From a virus, in the IMG/VR virus record IMGVR_UViG_3300011113_000747, positions 62,001 through 126,000 of that record: 64,000 nucleotides of DNA; one strand, given 5' to 3'. Shown piece after piece: positions 50,244 through 59,512 of the stretch. The notes beneath the pieces are model-generated. The model was not told the DNA's origin. It was given only the letters and a program-made list of their open reading frames with translations, and did not search any database. The position numbers and the translations under genes are program-made. The stretch's first letter is position 1, and each line of letters begins with the position of its first letter.

Positions 50244-51074
50244 GTGTTTACATTTAACGTCAAGTTACCTTATTATGGAGATTTACGAGTAGAAGAACTT
50301 TCTAATCGTGATATTTTTACTATTTTTAAATATTGCACTGCAGATGATGTAGAAGGTCTTAGTTTATTTTTTGAAAAGGTAATTTTCAGTAAACTTCCTT
50401 TATTAAACGTTATCGATAAATTATACTTACTGTTATTTTACAGATCTTTTTATTTAGATGATATAATACAGATAAGAGTGGATCATGAAAAAGCTAAACA
50501 TATGGACTTTTTCATTGAAAATATGTTAGAAAAAATTCATAACATAGACTTCATTCAGGATGAGGAGATTATATCAAATAATCTCAAGATAACATTATCA
50601 TTACCTTCATCTCTCTACCATAAAACAGGTGAAGATATAATCTACGACTGCATAAAAAGTGTTAAAATAGGCAATGAAACTATTTTTTTACATAACCTCA
50701 ATAAAGTAGAAAAAAACGAATTGTTAGATACATTACCAGCTAAGATTACATCAAATATTTTAGAGTATTTCAAAAAAGTATCTGCTGCAGCAGGTAGTGT
50801 ATCCGTTATTGATGAAAACATTAAATATCAAATCGATCGTGTAAATATACAACTATTATCTAATCAACCTATTGAATTTATTAAAATTTTATTCAAACAA
50901 GATATGGTAAACTACCTCGAGTTTATGTATCACTATGTTAATAAAGTAGGAGGAACCTTTGAAGACTTTTTCAATCTTACATTTAATGATACAAAAATTA
51001 TTCTAGATTTTCACAGAGAGGAAGTTATTCAGCAAAATGAATCATTGAAAACACCACCACCAACCAATATATAA
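50244..51074 (+). CDS. baseplate hub assembly protein (gp26/gp51-type, tentative)
   Basis: The product is 276 residues from a GTG placed 6 nt after a perfect late box. It is mostly helical, with NVKLPYYGDLRVEELSNRDI (about residues 4-23), which resembles the start of T4 baseplate assembly proteins that read LP-x-G followed by R-x-x-T/N-x-x-D. The rest is Lys/Ile/Asn-rich. It precedes a clearer member of the gp26/gp51 family, and paired genes of this type are usual in T4-like phages. Function: helps assemble the hub or load the tape measure, by analogy. Confidence 0.55.
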   Translation: MFTFNVKLPYYGDLRVEELSNRDIFTIFKYCTADDVEGLSLFFEKVIFSKLPLLNVIDKLYLLLFYRSFYLDDIIQIRVDHEKAKHMDFFIENMLEKIHNIDFIQDEEIISNNLKITLSLPSSLYHKTGEDIIYDCIKSVKIGNETIFLHNLNKVEKNELLDTLPAKITSNILEYFKKVSAAAGSVSVIDENIKYQIDRVNIQLLSNQPIEFIKILFKQDMVNYLEFMYHYVNKVGGTFEDFFNLTFNDTKIILDFHREEVIQQNESLKTPPPTNI

Positions 51075-51078
51075 TTAT

Positions 51079-51816
51079 ATGTCTAACGTTAAAGATCTCA
51101 TTAGTAGAATTAGTTCTCTCAAAGAAGAAGAAAAGATCCCAGTCCTTATACCATCCCTCGGTAAAACTAAGGATTTCAAACCTATTAATGTAAGACAACA
51201 AAAAAATTTACTTAAAGAAACAATTGGTGGTGTAAGCAGTATTTCTGAACTACTTATCCAATTTAATACTATTATTTTGGATAACATTAACGACGATTCT
51301 GAAGATTTATTATGTCTTGATAAGTACCCTGTGCTTGTTGAACTTAGAAAGAATGCTTTCGGTGATAAAATTAACATCAAAGGAAAAGAATATAGCCTAA
51401 ATGATCTTCAACCACCATGTAAGGTTACTGGTAATATCTCCAATAAGGAAATTGATTTTAAAACTATTAAAGTTTTCCTCAAAACACCCACTATCAAGGA
51501 AGAAAATCAGTTTTTAGCTAAACAATCTAACGAAATTAAAAAGAAAAACATCGATGACGGTAAAGATGTTATATCAGCGTTATATGTTTTTGAAATTGCT
51601 AAATTTGTTGAAAGTATTTCTATTGAAGATACACAAGTTTCTTTCGCAAATCTTAGTATTAATGAGAGGATTGCTATTATAGAGTCTTTACCAATTTCAC
51701 TCAATCAGAAAATTCTTAATTTTATTAGTAAAGTAAGAGAATTTGAAAATAAATTCATTACCTTTGATGATGGTACCACCTTACCTATTGATGCTTTATT
51801 CGTTACCACGGATTAA
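51079..51816 (+). CDS. baseplate hub assembly protein gp26-like
   Basis: The product is 245 residues. It has IPSLGKTKDFKPINVRQQKN (about residues 23-42) followed by LLKE, LDKYPVLVELRKNAFGDKI (about 78-96) and an acidic end DDGTTLPIDALFVTTD, matching the T4 baseplate family PF12322 (gp26/gp51) in order and spacing. NERIAIIESLPISLNQKIL is the conserved late helix. Located directly before the tape measure gene, as expected for a protein that acts in hub assembly. Confidence 0.7.
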   Translation: MSNVKDLISRISSLKEEEKIPVLIPSLGKTKDFKPINVRQQKNLLKETIGGVSSISELLIQFNTIILDNINDDSEDLLCLDKYPVLVELRKNAFGDKINIKGKEYSLNDLQPPCKVTGNISNKEIDFKTIKVFLKTPTIKEENQFLAKQSNEIKKKNIDDGKDVISALYVFEIAKFVESISIEDTQVSFANLSINERIAIIESLPISLNQKILNFISKVREFENKFITFDDGTTLPIDALFVTTD

Positions 51817-51826
51817 GTATTAATAG

Positions 51827-53950
51827 ATGGATCCAATAGTAGTCGATTTACTAAATAAACTTAAGCAGTTAACAGAAGCGTTAACTGCAAAAACAGGTGT
51901 TCCTCAACCTAAAAAGAACACAAACGTACAACCATCACCTGGTAGTCCAACATATGACACTGGTATACCACCTGATGAATACTATGTAAGATTAAGTTCA
52001 GTTTTACAATTAGGTAAATATGCTACTGAAAGTGATAAAAGGGCTAACAATAAAATTTTTATTGATCAGTTAATACCTAGAATAGATGGTATTCTCAACA
52101 AATATTTTAAACAAACACCCACTATCAAAGAGCAAGGGAAAGATACCACACCATCTGAAAAGAAAACACAAGGTATACTTGAAAAAGCTAAAGATGTTGG
52201 TGGTGGTCTATTGTCTATTGTACCAGCTATAGCTGGTTTAGCTTTAGCAGCTGGTCTTTGGAAAAATATTGATGTTGGTGTTATAGTTAAGATTGTAGGT
52301 ACAATTGGTGCACTAGTAGGTGGTTTATTTTTAATGGATAAAGTTAAAGGTCTTAAAACTAGCATAATCACATTTGCAGCAATTATATTGGAAATTGCTG
52401 CTCTTGGATTTGTTCTAAATCAATTTAAAGATGTTGTGAAAGGTTTTGCGGAAGTTGATCCTAGTGATCTATTAAAAGTTGGTGGTATTATTGTTGGTAT
52501 TGGTGGTATTGTAGCAGTTTTAGGATTAATACCAAAATCAATGTTAATAGCTGGTGTTGCAGCTTTTGCTGGTATTGAACTTTTAATTTTAGGTCTCAAT
52601 ACAGTTTTACCACCATTAGCTACTGCTATAAAATCTTTTGAAGGTGTGAGACCTCAAGACCTTGGTAAAATAGCAGGTGTTCTGGTTGGTATTGGAGTAA
52701 TAGCAGGTATATTGGGTGCAATCGCTGTAACGGGTATAGGTGGTGTAGCACTAACTGCTGGTGCGGCAGCGTTTTCAGGTATTCTTGTATTAGCACAAGG
52801 TCTTACTACAATATTACCACCATTAGCTGCAGCTATCAAATCACTTGAAGGTGTAAAACTTGAAGATATGGGTAAAGCTGGTTTAATAATTGCAGGTGTT
52901 GGCGCTTTAGCTGTAGCTTTAGGTATAGCTGCACCATTTGTGGTAGCTGCTAATTTAGGTATGTCATCATTTTCTAAATTTGTTGATGGTATTTCTGGAT
53001 TGATAACTAAATTAGGTACCACTGTTAGTAATTTTGCAAAAATTAACAAGGAGTCAATTACTGGTGCATTTGATAACATTAAGTTTTTCATGCAAGGTGC
53101 ACAGGGTCTATTCGGTGGTGGTGGAGTCGTTAGTTCTATTGGTAATTTTGTTAAAGGTGTGGTTAGTGGTGGTGGTGCTGCAGCTTTACTAGCACCATAT
53201 ATTCTAATTTCAGCTGAATTAGTAAAACTTGTTGATAATATCAAAGCTGTAATTGGATCAGCTACAGGTTTAACCAAGGATGGTATTATAACGCTTTTTG
53301 ACATACTTACAACTTTTGGTAAATCATCTACAGAATTAACTCAATCCCTTAAAGGCGGTTCATTTTTTGGAGGTACAAATATTAGCGCTTTAGCTACCGG
53401 GTTTGGTTTGTTAAAAGATCAGTTAGGTGGTATTACTACATTTGAATTACCTCTTTCCAATATTTCAAATAGCATTTCTAACCTTGTAACATCTATTTCA
53501 GATTTGAGATTAACCGACAGTGTAATTAAAAGTATTGAAAGTTCCATTTTAAATATTAAAGGAGCTGCATCAAATAATATATTTGGTTCAATGGAAAATA
53601 CATTTAGTAGTTTAGTTGAATCTATTAATAATATGAATGAAACTGTTAATGTATTGAATAACAGTATAGAATCATTTAATGCTTCTGCTGTTGTGAAGAT
53701 ATCTACTGATGAACCACTTAAAGTTGATATGAATACAACTAACTCCATACTTTACCGTTTAGTACAAACAAATGAACAGATGGTTGGTCTATTAAAGAAT
53801 GGTGGTATTGGTCAAAATACACAAAATATATTGTTACCACAAGTTGATAAGACAAATAATGCGTCTGGTGTTAAAACTTCGATTCCTTTTGTACCATTTT
53901 CACAATCACCTTATAACCCAGGAAACGGTCTAGCACCTACTAAATTTTAA
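51827..53950 (+). CDS. 29: tape measure protein (gp29-like)
   Basis: The product is 707 residues (T4 gp29 has 590). It sets tail length and is the core of the hub. Residues about 125-380 are very hydrophobic, with several predicted membrane-spanning stretches (LSIVPAIAGLALAAG, IVKIVGTIGALVGGLFLM, IITFAAIILEIAALGFVL). A repeat of about 69 residues is visible: LPPLATAIKSFEGV at 261-274 and LPPLAAAIKSLEGV at 330-343, each followed by a DLGK/DMGK-type and GIG/GVG segment, with a more diverged copy near 205-230. The C-terminal third is Asn/Ser-rich and helical. Position between hub assembly and tube-cap genes supports the call. Confidence 0.82.
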   Translation: MDPIVVDLLNKLKQLTEALTAKTGVPQPKKNTNVQPSPGSPTYDTGIPPDEYYVRLSSVLQLGKYATESDKRANNKIFIDQLIPRIDGILNKYFKQTPTIKEQGKDTTPSEKKTQGILEKAKDVGGGLLSIVPAIAGLALAAGLWKNIDVGVIVKIVGTIGALVGGLFLMDKVKGLKTSIITFAAIILEIAALGFVLNQFKDVVKGFAEVDPSDLLKVGGIIVGIGGIVAVLGLIPKSMLIAGVAAFAGIELLILGLNTVLPPLATAIKSFEGVRPQDLGKIAGVLVGIGVIAGILGAIAVTGIGGVALTAGAAAFSGILVLAQGLTTILPPLAAAIKSLEGVKLEDMGKAGLIIAGVGALAVALGIAAPFVVAANLGMSSFSKFVDGISGLITKLGTTVSNFAKINKESITGAFDNIKFFMQGAQGLFGGGGVVSSIGNFVKGVVSGGGAAALLAPYILISAELVKLVDNIKAVIGSATGLTKDGIITLFDILTTFGKSSTELTQSLKGGSFFGGTNISALATGFGLLKDQLGGITTFELPLSNISNSISNLVTSISDLRLTDSVIKSIESSILNIKGAASNNIFGSMENTFSSLVESINNMNETVNVLNNSIESFNASAVVKISTDEPLKVDMNTTNSILYRLVQTNEQMVGLLKNGGIGQNTQNILLPQVDKTNNASGVKTSIPFVPFSQSPYNPGNGLAPTKF

Positions 53951-53952
53951 TG

Positions 53953-53960
53953 ATTAAATA
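53953..53960 (+). promoter_or_regulatory. late promoter box ATTAAATA
   Basis: Late octamer 5 nt before the ATG at 53966. Confidence 0.65.
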
Positions 53961-53965
53961 CTAAT

Positions 53966-55378
53966 ATGGCAATTGATTATATTTTAAAATACGGTAATGC
54001 GGCTGATGAAAAAACTAAAAAAGGCGACAAACTTCTTGCCATACCACCTATTATAGCTGAGCCAAAAGCTTCAGGGTTAATAGATGTAATATCTGATTGT
54101 CAATTGTTTGCAAATAAAATTCCAGAGGCTGGTAAAAGTAAAATACCTTACATATTTTTTGAAGAATTTGATTTAACTGGTAACCCTCTTTTAACACAGT
54201 TTCAGTATTTGAATAATTTTTTACCTGAGTTTTTAACCTTACAGGGTAATAAGACAGCACCTACAACATCACCCCAACCTCAAGGTGGGTTGGGTGCGAG
54301 TACTTTTAATTATTTTTTCCCAAATTTTGCCAAAGCATTAAAAGTTGCAGATGGTGATCTATCACAACTTACTGATGAAACTGTTAGAAATATTTATGAG
54401 GAACTACAAAAGGTTACAGCTAGTTCAATTAATAAAGATTTTATAACTCTAAGTCCATATAGTGGGATGTATGCTCTAAACCCAACAAAATTTCAATATA
54501 TAATGCCTTATTATGATAATAAGATGCAAAATATAGGTAATAAGTTTAATGACTCGTTTACTAGTTTTTTTGGAGGTGAGGGTACTGGTCTTAGTAAAGC
54601 TGGTATACCAGGCACAAATCTTTTTGAAAAAGCAAAAGATCTTTTTGGAACATATTTAACCCTTTCAAATATTACTCAACCCTCTGCATATGTAGAATTT
54701 CCAAAATATTTTGCACCTGGGGAGTATGAAACTTATACAGTTAAATTTCAGCTTCTTAATACAATTGAACAAGATGCTATTCAGAAACACTATGACTTTT
54801 TATTTTTATTAGCGTTTCAAAACTTACCATTTAGAGAATCAATAATACGAGTTAGACCATGTAAGCTGTATTTTGTTGTAATACCAGGCACTCTAACTTT
54901 ACCATACTGTTTTATGGAATCAATTAATATTGATTATGTTGGTAATAGAAGAATGTTACAATTAGATAAATTTAATTTTAATGGTGATAAAATAGAAAAA
55001 ACAAAAACAGAATGCATTGTACCAGATTGTTATTCTGTAACAATAACATTTAGATCTTTATTGCGACCTGCTTCAAACTTTATGTTAACACCTAACATTA
55101 ATGTAAGAACAGCAATACCAACAAACAATATTACACCAGGAATAACACCAACATCACTATTACAAGAACAGAAGCCAGCACTCTTTACACGGGAAGCTCA
55201 ACAGCGAAGAGCTGAAGCGGCGGTTAAAAACTACATTGATAACCCAGATGCACGTGCGGCGCGCCCACAAACAAATACTAGAACACTACCAAGAGAATCA
55301 GCGGAGCCTTCACTTTCTTTACCAGATAATAACGCTGTTCAAAATTTAATTAATACAATAACAGGAGGTTTACAATAA
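53966..55378 (+). CDS. 48: baseplate tail-tube cap protein gp48-like
   Basis: The product is 470 residues (T4 gp48 has 364). The region AYVEFPKYFAPGEYETYTVK, LAFQNLPFRESIIRVRPCKL, YFVVIPGTLTLPYCFMESIN and VPDCYSVTITFRSLLRPASN (about residues 245-375) fits the tube-like domain of gp48/gp54 proteins, which form the platform on which the tube starts. The C-terminal 100 residues are Pro/Arg/Ala-rich and low complexity, an extension absent from T4. It is followed by the gp53-like gene after 7 nt. Confidence 0.62.
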   Translation: MAIDYILKYGNAADEKTKKGDKLLAIPPIIAEPKASGLIDVISDCQLFANKIPEAGKSKIPYIFFEEFDLTGNPLLTQFQYLNNFLPEFLTLQGNKTAPTTSPQPQGGLGASTFNYFFPNFAKALKVADGDLSQLTDETVRNIYEELQKVTASSINKDFITLSPYSGMYALNPTKFQYIMPYYDNKMQNIGNKFNDSFTSFFGGEGTGLSKAGIPGTNLFEKAKDLFGTYLTLSNITQPSAYVEFPKYFAPGEYETYTVKFQLLNTIEQDAIQKHYDFLFLLAFQNLPFRESIIRVRPCKLYFVVIPGTLTLPYCFMESINIDYVGNRRMLQLDKFNFNGDKIEKTKTECIVPDCYSVTITFRSLLRPASNFMLTPNINVRTAIPTNNITPGITPTSLLQEQKPALFTREAQQRRAEAAVKNYIDNPDARAARPQTNTRTLPRESAEPSLSLPDNNAVQNLINTITGGLQ

Positions 55379-55385
55379 TATTGAT

Positions 55386-55754
55386 ATGGAAGCATTATTT
55401 AAAAACAATCAAATACAAATTTTACCAACAATATCTAAGTTTAGATATGAAAATATTTTTAATGTTTATAAGTTTGCAAATTTTAACAAAGAGTTTTATT
55501 ACTATAATATAACTAACAAATTACAACTACCAGAAAAAATAGACAAGGTTTTTTTAAACTCTATTACTTTTGATTCGACAATACCACTCACAATTGCATC
55601 CCATAGAATTTATGGTAATCAATTTTTATGGTATTTACTTTATACCCTCAATACCAACACATCTAAACCTAGATTTTTTGTGGAAGCTGGTGAAGAAATT
55701 ATCTACATCAAACCTGAATTTTTAGATACAATAATAAGTAGATTAAATGGTTGA
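55386..55754 (+). CDS. 53: baseplate wedge protein gp53-like
   Basis: The product is 122 residues (T4 gp53 has 196). It has YYNITNKLQLPEKID and, towards the end, PLTIASHRIYGNQFLWYLLYTLN (in two parts, about residues 70-92), the LysM-like pattern Y-G-x-x-x-x-W-x-L found in gp53 and in tail protein X of other phages. It overlaps the next gene by 8 nt. A name of tail protein X-type would be equally defensible. Confidence 0.55.
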   Translation: MEALFKNNQIQILPTISKFRYENIFNVYKFANFNKEFYYYNITNKLQLPEKIDKVFLNSITFDSTIPLTIASHRIYGNQFLWYLLYTLNTNTSKPRFFVEAGEEIIYIKPEFLDTIISRLNG

Positions 55755-57159
55755 AGAAATTAAACTTAACGAAGCAAAATATTGGTTTGAAGCAAAGTTC
55801 GCTTCAAATAGTATAGTCACTGACTTAAACAATAAAATTTCTAGTTCAAACCCTAAATTTTTACCTGCTTCAATTAGCCTTTTTGATATGATTGAGGTGA
55901 GTGAAAATTTATTTGCTCGATTTACTAAAGTAAACTTAGGGATTGGTACATTAGGTGGTGGTATTGAAAGTTCAATATTACCTTTTAGTTTTAAATCAAA
56001 TAATACTAATATATTTGATATGACTTTAACCAATGAACTTGCAGGTGGGCCAAAATTACTTAATTCTACACGCGATCCAAATGTTGAGCATAATATACTT
56101 TCTTTTTTGGGTGTTATAAATAGTGGTGCAAATATAGGTACAGAAAAAAATATTTCAACATTTAACACATACGAATGTAAATCTATCGTAGAAGCTAATT
56201 TAGATGAAATTAAAATTAACACCACCATTTTTAACTTCATAGATAGAAATAAAACTATAAGTGAAAATTTGAAAGATATTTTATCTCTTGTTTTATCTGA
56301 TAATGAGATAGATAGTGTTTCATTTACGAGAGGTTATACTAAATTTCCAGAACCTTACATATATCCAAATCATTTTAGTGCTTTAGATGCACTATGCTTT
56401 TTATTGCCGTTTAATCTTACAAACGATACAAAAGGAATAACATCACAGCTTCTTATTTCTTATGATCGTGTAACAAGAAAATACAAGTTAATTTCACCAT
56501 TAGATGCTTTTATTGATAAATTTACACCCGAACAATTTACAATAACAACACAATCCACCAATGAAGGTCAAAACAAATCCCCATCATTGTTTGCACCAGC
56601 AAATGGTACATTTACCGTACGTGGTAATAACTCTATAGATAGTTACTTTTTTAGTGATGTCCATTATGATACAAGTAATAGTAAATTTGTTACGACATTT
56701 ATTACAACACCAAATAACCTAACAGGTACAAGTAGTAGTTTGGTAAAACTACAGGATGAAGTTGGAAATTACGAAAATGCTATTTTACCTTTAATACAAA
56801 GCCAGTATGGTAATAAAGCTAAACTTAATGTAGCTCTTGATCCAATAAAAATTACCAATTCATCGTATAGGGTGTTTAGAAGTCCGTATGATTTAAAACT
56901 AACCACAGATATTGTAAAAGCACAGATGTATAATTATTTCATGTTTGATAACATGCAACTTAAAATAACTGTACCAGGTCAAATTTATAGACAACCAGGA
57001 ACATTAATCATTATTGATAAAGATAGAAATGTGTCTGGTGGTGAATTTGATAAAAAAATAATTGGTCATTGGTATGTTATGGAAGTAAAACATACCTTCA
57101 ACAATAAAGGTTCATATATTAATGAACTTTATTGTTGCAAACCATTTATCCAGGAATAA
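55747..57159 (+). CDS. 27: baseplate hub protein gp27-like
   Basis: The product is 470 residues (T4 gp27 has 391). The hub ring links the tube to the spike. The C-terminal part is typical of hub/gpD-like proteins: LKLTTDIVKAQMYNYFMFDN (about residues 380-399), LKITVPGQIYRQPGTLIIID (about 402-421) and GHWYVMEVKHTFNNKGSYIN (about 438-457) with a final LYCCKPF. The N-terminal half is consistent with the two tube-like barrels of gp27. The stop is 8 nt before the proposed spike start. Confidence 0.75.
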   Translation: MVEEIKLNEAKYWFEAKFASNSIVTDLNNKISSSNPKFLPASISLFDMIEVSENLFARFTKVNLGIGTLGGGIESSILPFSFKSNNTNIFDMTLTNELAGGPKLLNSTRDPNVEHNILSFLGVINSGANIGTEKNISTFNTYECKSIVEANLDEIKINTTIFNFIDRNKTISENLKDILSLVLSDNEIDSVSFTRGYTKFPEPYIYPNHFSALDALCFLLPFNLTNDTKGITSQLLISYDRVTRKYKLISPLDAFIDKFTPEQFTITTQSTNEGQNKSPSLFAPANGTFTVRGNNSIDSYFFSDVHYDTSNSKFVTTFITTPNNLTGTSSSLVKLQDEVGNYENAILPLIQSQYGNKAKLNVALDPIKITNSSYRVFRSPYDLKLTTDIVKAQMYNYFMFDNMQLKITVPGQIYRQPGTLIIIDKDRNVSGGEFDKKIIGHWYVMEVKHTFNNKGSYINELYCCKPFIQE

Positions 57160-57162
57160 ATT
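57155..57162 (+). promoter_or_regulatory. late-type box AATAAATT
   Basis: Late-type octamer with one mismatch, 5 nt before the ATG at 57168; it supports this start over the upstream one at 57132. Confidence 0.45.
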
Positions 57163-57167
57163 TTTAT

Positions 57168-59000
57168 ATGCCTTCTTATCTACACCTCACACCTGAAGCA
57201 CTTACTATGCGTTTTCGAACAAAACAGCAAGTAAAAAATTCAGATTTATGTGGTCTCGTTGATGATAATTTACCAGATGATTTGTTTATTTTAAAGGGTG
57301 ATGAGCTAGATATAGTAGAACCAGAAGGAACGTTAAATAAAGACTTTGCATTAGCTTTAGGTTTTAATCAAATAACCGACGCTAACAAAGCTAAACAAGT
57401 GGCTAAATTACTAGTATTAAATGGTCCGGGGTTGGACCCATACACAATTAATTATTATACTAGAAGATTAAAAAATGGACCATACGGCACCATTGTTACA
57501 ACACATATTCAAACTAATTTTATAGCAGCTGCAGGTGGTAATAACTACGTACCATTTCAAAACTCTTTAGGTAATATATCAGATGTAGATAATGATTTTG
57601 TTGCAACACTAAAGGAAAAACTAGGTGCACTAGATTGTTTTTTAACACCTGCAAATTATTTTAATTTTCAGGGTATATATGGCGCTTTAGCAGAAAAGCA
57701 AGGTACATGGAATTACACAACATCACCTGCATGGGATACCAACAACAAACAAACATTAGGTCAAGAAGGTTATCAAACTGCTAAAAAAATGCCACCCATT
57801 TTTCAGGCAGTTACTGGTGCTCTTAATTTTGCATCATTAGGTACATATAAAAAGGCTCTTAAATTATTTTACACAAAAGAGCAGCTTGAAAAGCAAAAAC
57901 AAGAATTTGAAGCAGCAAACTCTCAAAGAAAACAAACTAATGGTGATCAACTTACACCGGATATATCAACAGCAAAAGTTATACAAGAAGCTGCTACAGA
58001 TGTTTTAACTTCAATTGCACAATTTTTAGGAGATACTGTACGAATTTTTGAATTTAAAAATATTAACCCATACCAGTATGTTAACGACCCTATAAACCCT
58101 GGTAATAATGCGCAGCGCTCCCAACCACCCGGTATGGTAGGCCCACAACCAAGTGCTACAAATACACCACTTAATAAGTCCCTTGCATCAGCTGATATAA
58201 TAGTTAAAGATCAAAATATTTCTAATAGATTATTTGACTTTACAGTGGTTACGAACATACCACCATCTACCAATACATCAGCACCATATGCACCCAAACT
58301 TACCACCTATGAAAACTATTCCAGTGGTAATACAAACCCTGTTAGTGTATTTGTAAGTAAAGATTTAGGTCTGAACATAGGTACACAAGTATATAGTGAA
58401 AAATTAACGTTAAATGGTAAGATAATACCACTTGTGGTAAGTGGTTACATCCAAGACAGCAATGATACAACAAGAGTGCAAATACTTGCAAGTAATCCTA
58501 ATTTAGCTCTTAATGTACAAAGAAGTGCGTTAATAACAACTGACGATAAAGGTAATAATCAAGTGTGCGTTGCACCTTCACCTACTAGTTCATTTATCAC
58601 TCAAGAAGGTTATATACCAGGTAGTGTTAGAATCGATACCGATGGTATATCAAAACCACCATTTTATGATCCTGATTATCAGCCAAATACCTCCTATCTT
58701 AATGGGGTATTGGACGCTAACATAGATAACTATGTGGTTGTACCTATAGGTAGTGATATACCACTCGGAACAAGAGTAAAACTTACAAATACTATAACAA
58801 ATAAAACTATTAATGCATTTGTGGGTGATAGAGGACCATCACAGAATGGATTAGGTGAAATGTCTCTTAATGCAGCTCGTGAATTGGGTGTGTGGCCGGT
58901 ACCTGGAGCTAAAAATTTAAATTCTGCACTGCAAAATCAACCTATTAAATGGGAGTTTGATCTTACATCTCCTAAAGTAATTAAAAAAGATATAAGATAA
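57168..59000 (+). CDS. tail spike/hub protein with GH75 chitosanase-like C-terminus
   Basis: The product is 610 residues from the ATG at 57168. The frame is open from 57132, inside the hub gene. The N-terminal 330 residues contain NGPGLDPYTINYYTRRLKNG and TLKEKLGALDCFLTPANYFN, unrecognised. A beta domain with NIGTQVYSEKLTLNGKIIPL (about 395-420) may be the OB fold of a gp5-like spike. The last 110 residues resemble glycoside hydrolase family 75: DTDGISKPPFYDPDYQ, LDANIDNYVVVPIG, then INAFVGDRGPS with D554 and GLGEMSLNAARELG with E564, the same Asp to Glu spacing as the catalytic pair of fungal chitosanases (within 1 residue). It would cut a host envelope glycan during injection, in place of the lysozyme of T4 gp5. 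Confidence 0.75.
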   Translation: MPSYLHLTPEALTMRFRTKQQVKNSDLCGLVDDNLPDDLFILKGDELDIVEPEGTLNKDFALALGFNQITDANKAKQVAKLLVLNGPGLDPYTINYYTRRLKNGPYGTIVTTHIQTNFIAAAGGNNYVPFQNSLGNISDVDNDFVATLKEKLGALDCFLTPANYFNFQGIYGALAEKQGTWNYTTSPAWDTNNKQTLGQEGYQTAKKMPPIFQAVTGALNFASLGTYKKALKLFYTKEQLEKQKQEFEAANSQRKQTNGDQLTPDISTAKVIQEAATDVLTSIAQFLGDTVRIFEFKNINPYQYVNDPINPGNNAQRSQPPGMVGPQPSATNTPLNKSLASADIIVKDQNISNRLFDFTVVTNIPPSTNTSAPYAPKLTTYENYSSGNTNPVSVFVSKDLGLNIGTQVYSEKLTLNGKIIPLVVSGYIQDSNDTTRVQILASNPNLALNVQRSALITTDDKGNNQVCVAPSPTSSFITQEGYIPGSVRIDTDGISKPPFYDPDYQPNTSYLNGVLDANIDNYVVVPIGSDIPLGTRVKLTNTITNKTINAFVGDRGPSQNGLGEMSLNAARELGVWPVPGAKNLNSALQNQPIKWEFDLTSPKVIKKDIR

Positions 59001-59002
59001 GA

Positions 59003-59467
59003 TTAACCAATATCGGTAGGTGTTACATCTCTGATATTTTCACTATCTGCAATAAGCTGTTTCATTAAATCTTCTCTAGAAAGAAGTAGTCTAGTCTGAT
59101 TATCTTGGATATTCATCTCTTTACGAGCTTTAATATCCATTTCTTTAAGTTCAACAGAAGTCTTAATCTTCTCTTTAGATTGTAATAGCTTATTCAATGA
59201 CTCTAGAGCTGCTGATGACGCTTTAACTACTTCAGCAAATGCTAATATTTCTCTATCACTAGCACCAGCTTGAATATAATCTTTAAGATTTTCAACTGCC
59301 TCCATTGATTGTGTTACCAACGTAGCAGAGTTATCAAGTACAAATTTTTCCAAGTTTTCAGCTGCTAACTCGGTTTTTGTAGATTGGGGTGGTTTGGTTG
59401 TTAGAGATGATTGTAATTGATCTAGTATTGAATCGCCTATTTTCTCTAATTCGTCATCATTTTCCAT
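59003..59467 (-). CDS. 16: terminase small subunit gp16-like
   Basis: The product is 154 residues (T4 gp16 has 164). It recognises DNA and stimulates the gp17 motor. The centre LKDYIQAGASDREILAFAEV (about residues 61-80) followed by SSAALESLNKLLQSKEKIK matches the helical hairpin core of gp16 family proteins; both ends are charged and flexible. It is 15 kb from gene 17 and on the opposite strand. A late box lies 6 nt upstream of the ATG. Confidence 0.65.
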   Translation of the reverse strand: MENDDELEKIGDSILDQLQSSLTTKPPQSTKTELAAENLEKFVLDNSATLVTQSMEAVENLKDYIQAGASDREILAFAEVVKASSAALESLNKLLQSKEKIKTSVELKEMDIKARKEMNIQDNQTRLLLSREDLMKQLIADSENIRDVTPTDIG

Positions 59468-59473
59468 TTAAAT

Positions 59474-59481
59474 TATTTAGT
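59474..59481 (-). promoter_or_regulatory. late promoter box ACTAAATA
   Basis: Minus-strand late octamer, 6 nt before the ATG at 59467. The divergent early promoter of the dUTPase gene begins 4 nt away. Confidence 0.7.
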
Positions 59482-59484
59482 TGG

Positions 59485-59512
59485 TTGATTTCAAAAACAA
59501 CTATGGTATAAT
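59485..59512 (+). promoter_or_regulatory. sigma-70-type promoter of dut operon
   Basis: TTGATT at 59485-59490, 16-nt spacer, TATAAT at 59507-59512, then 6 nt to the ATG at 59519, which places +1 on the start codon. Confidence 0.8.

Noticed and set aside
52654-53304. Long minus-strand open frame (216 codons) opposite the tape measure gene
   Set aside because: It is the mirror of a low-complexity Ala/Ile/Val-rich coding region, has no promoter box and no family pattern.
54275-54300. Hairpin CCCAACC/GGTTGGG inside the tube-cap gene
   Set aside because: Short 7-bp stem within a coding sequence, no T-run and no evident role.
57132-57167. Upstream start for the spike gene
   Set aside because: It is within the hub gene; the ATG at 57168 follows a late-type box by 5 nt.
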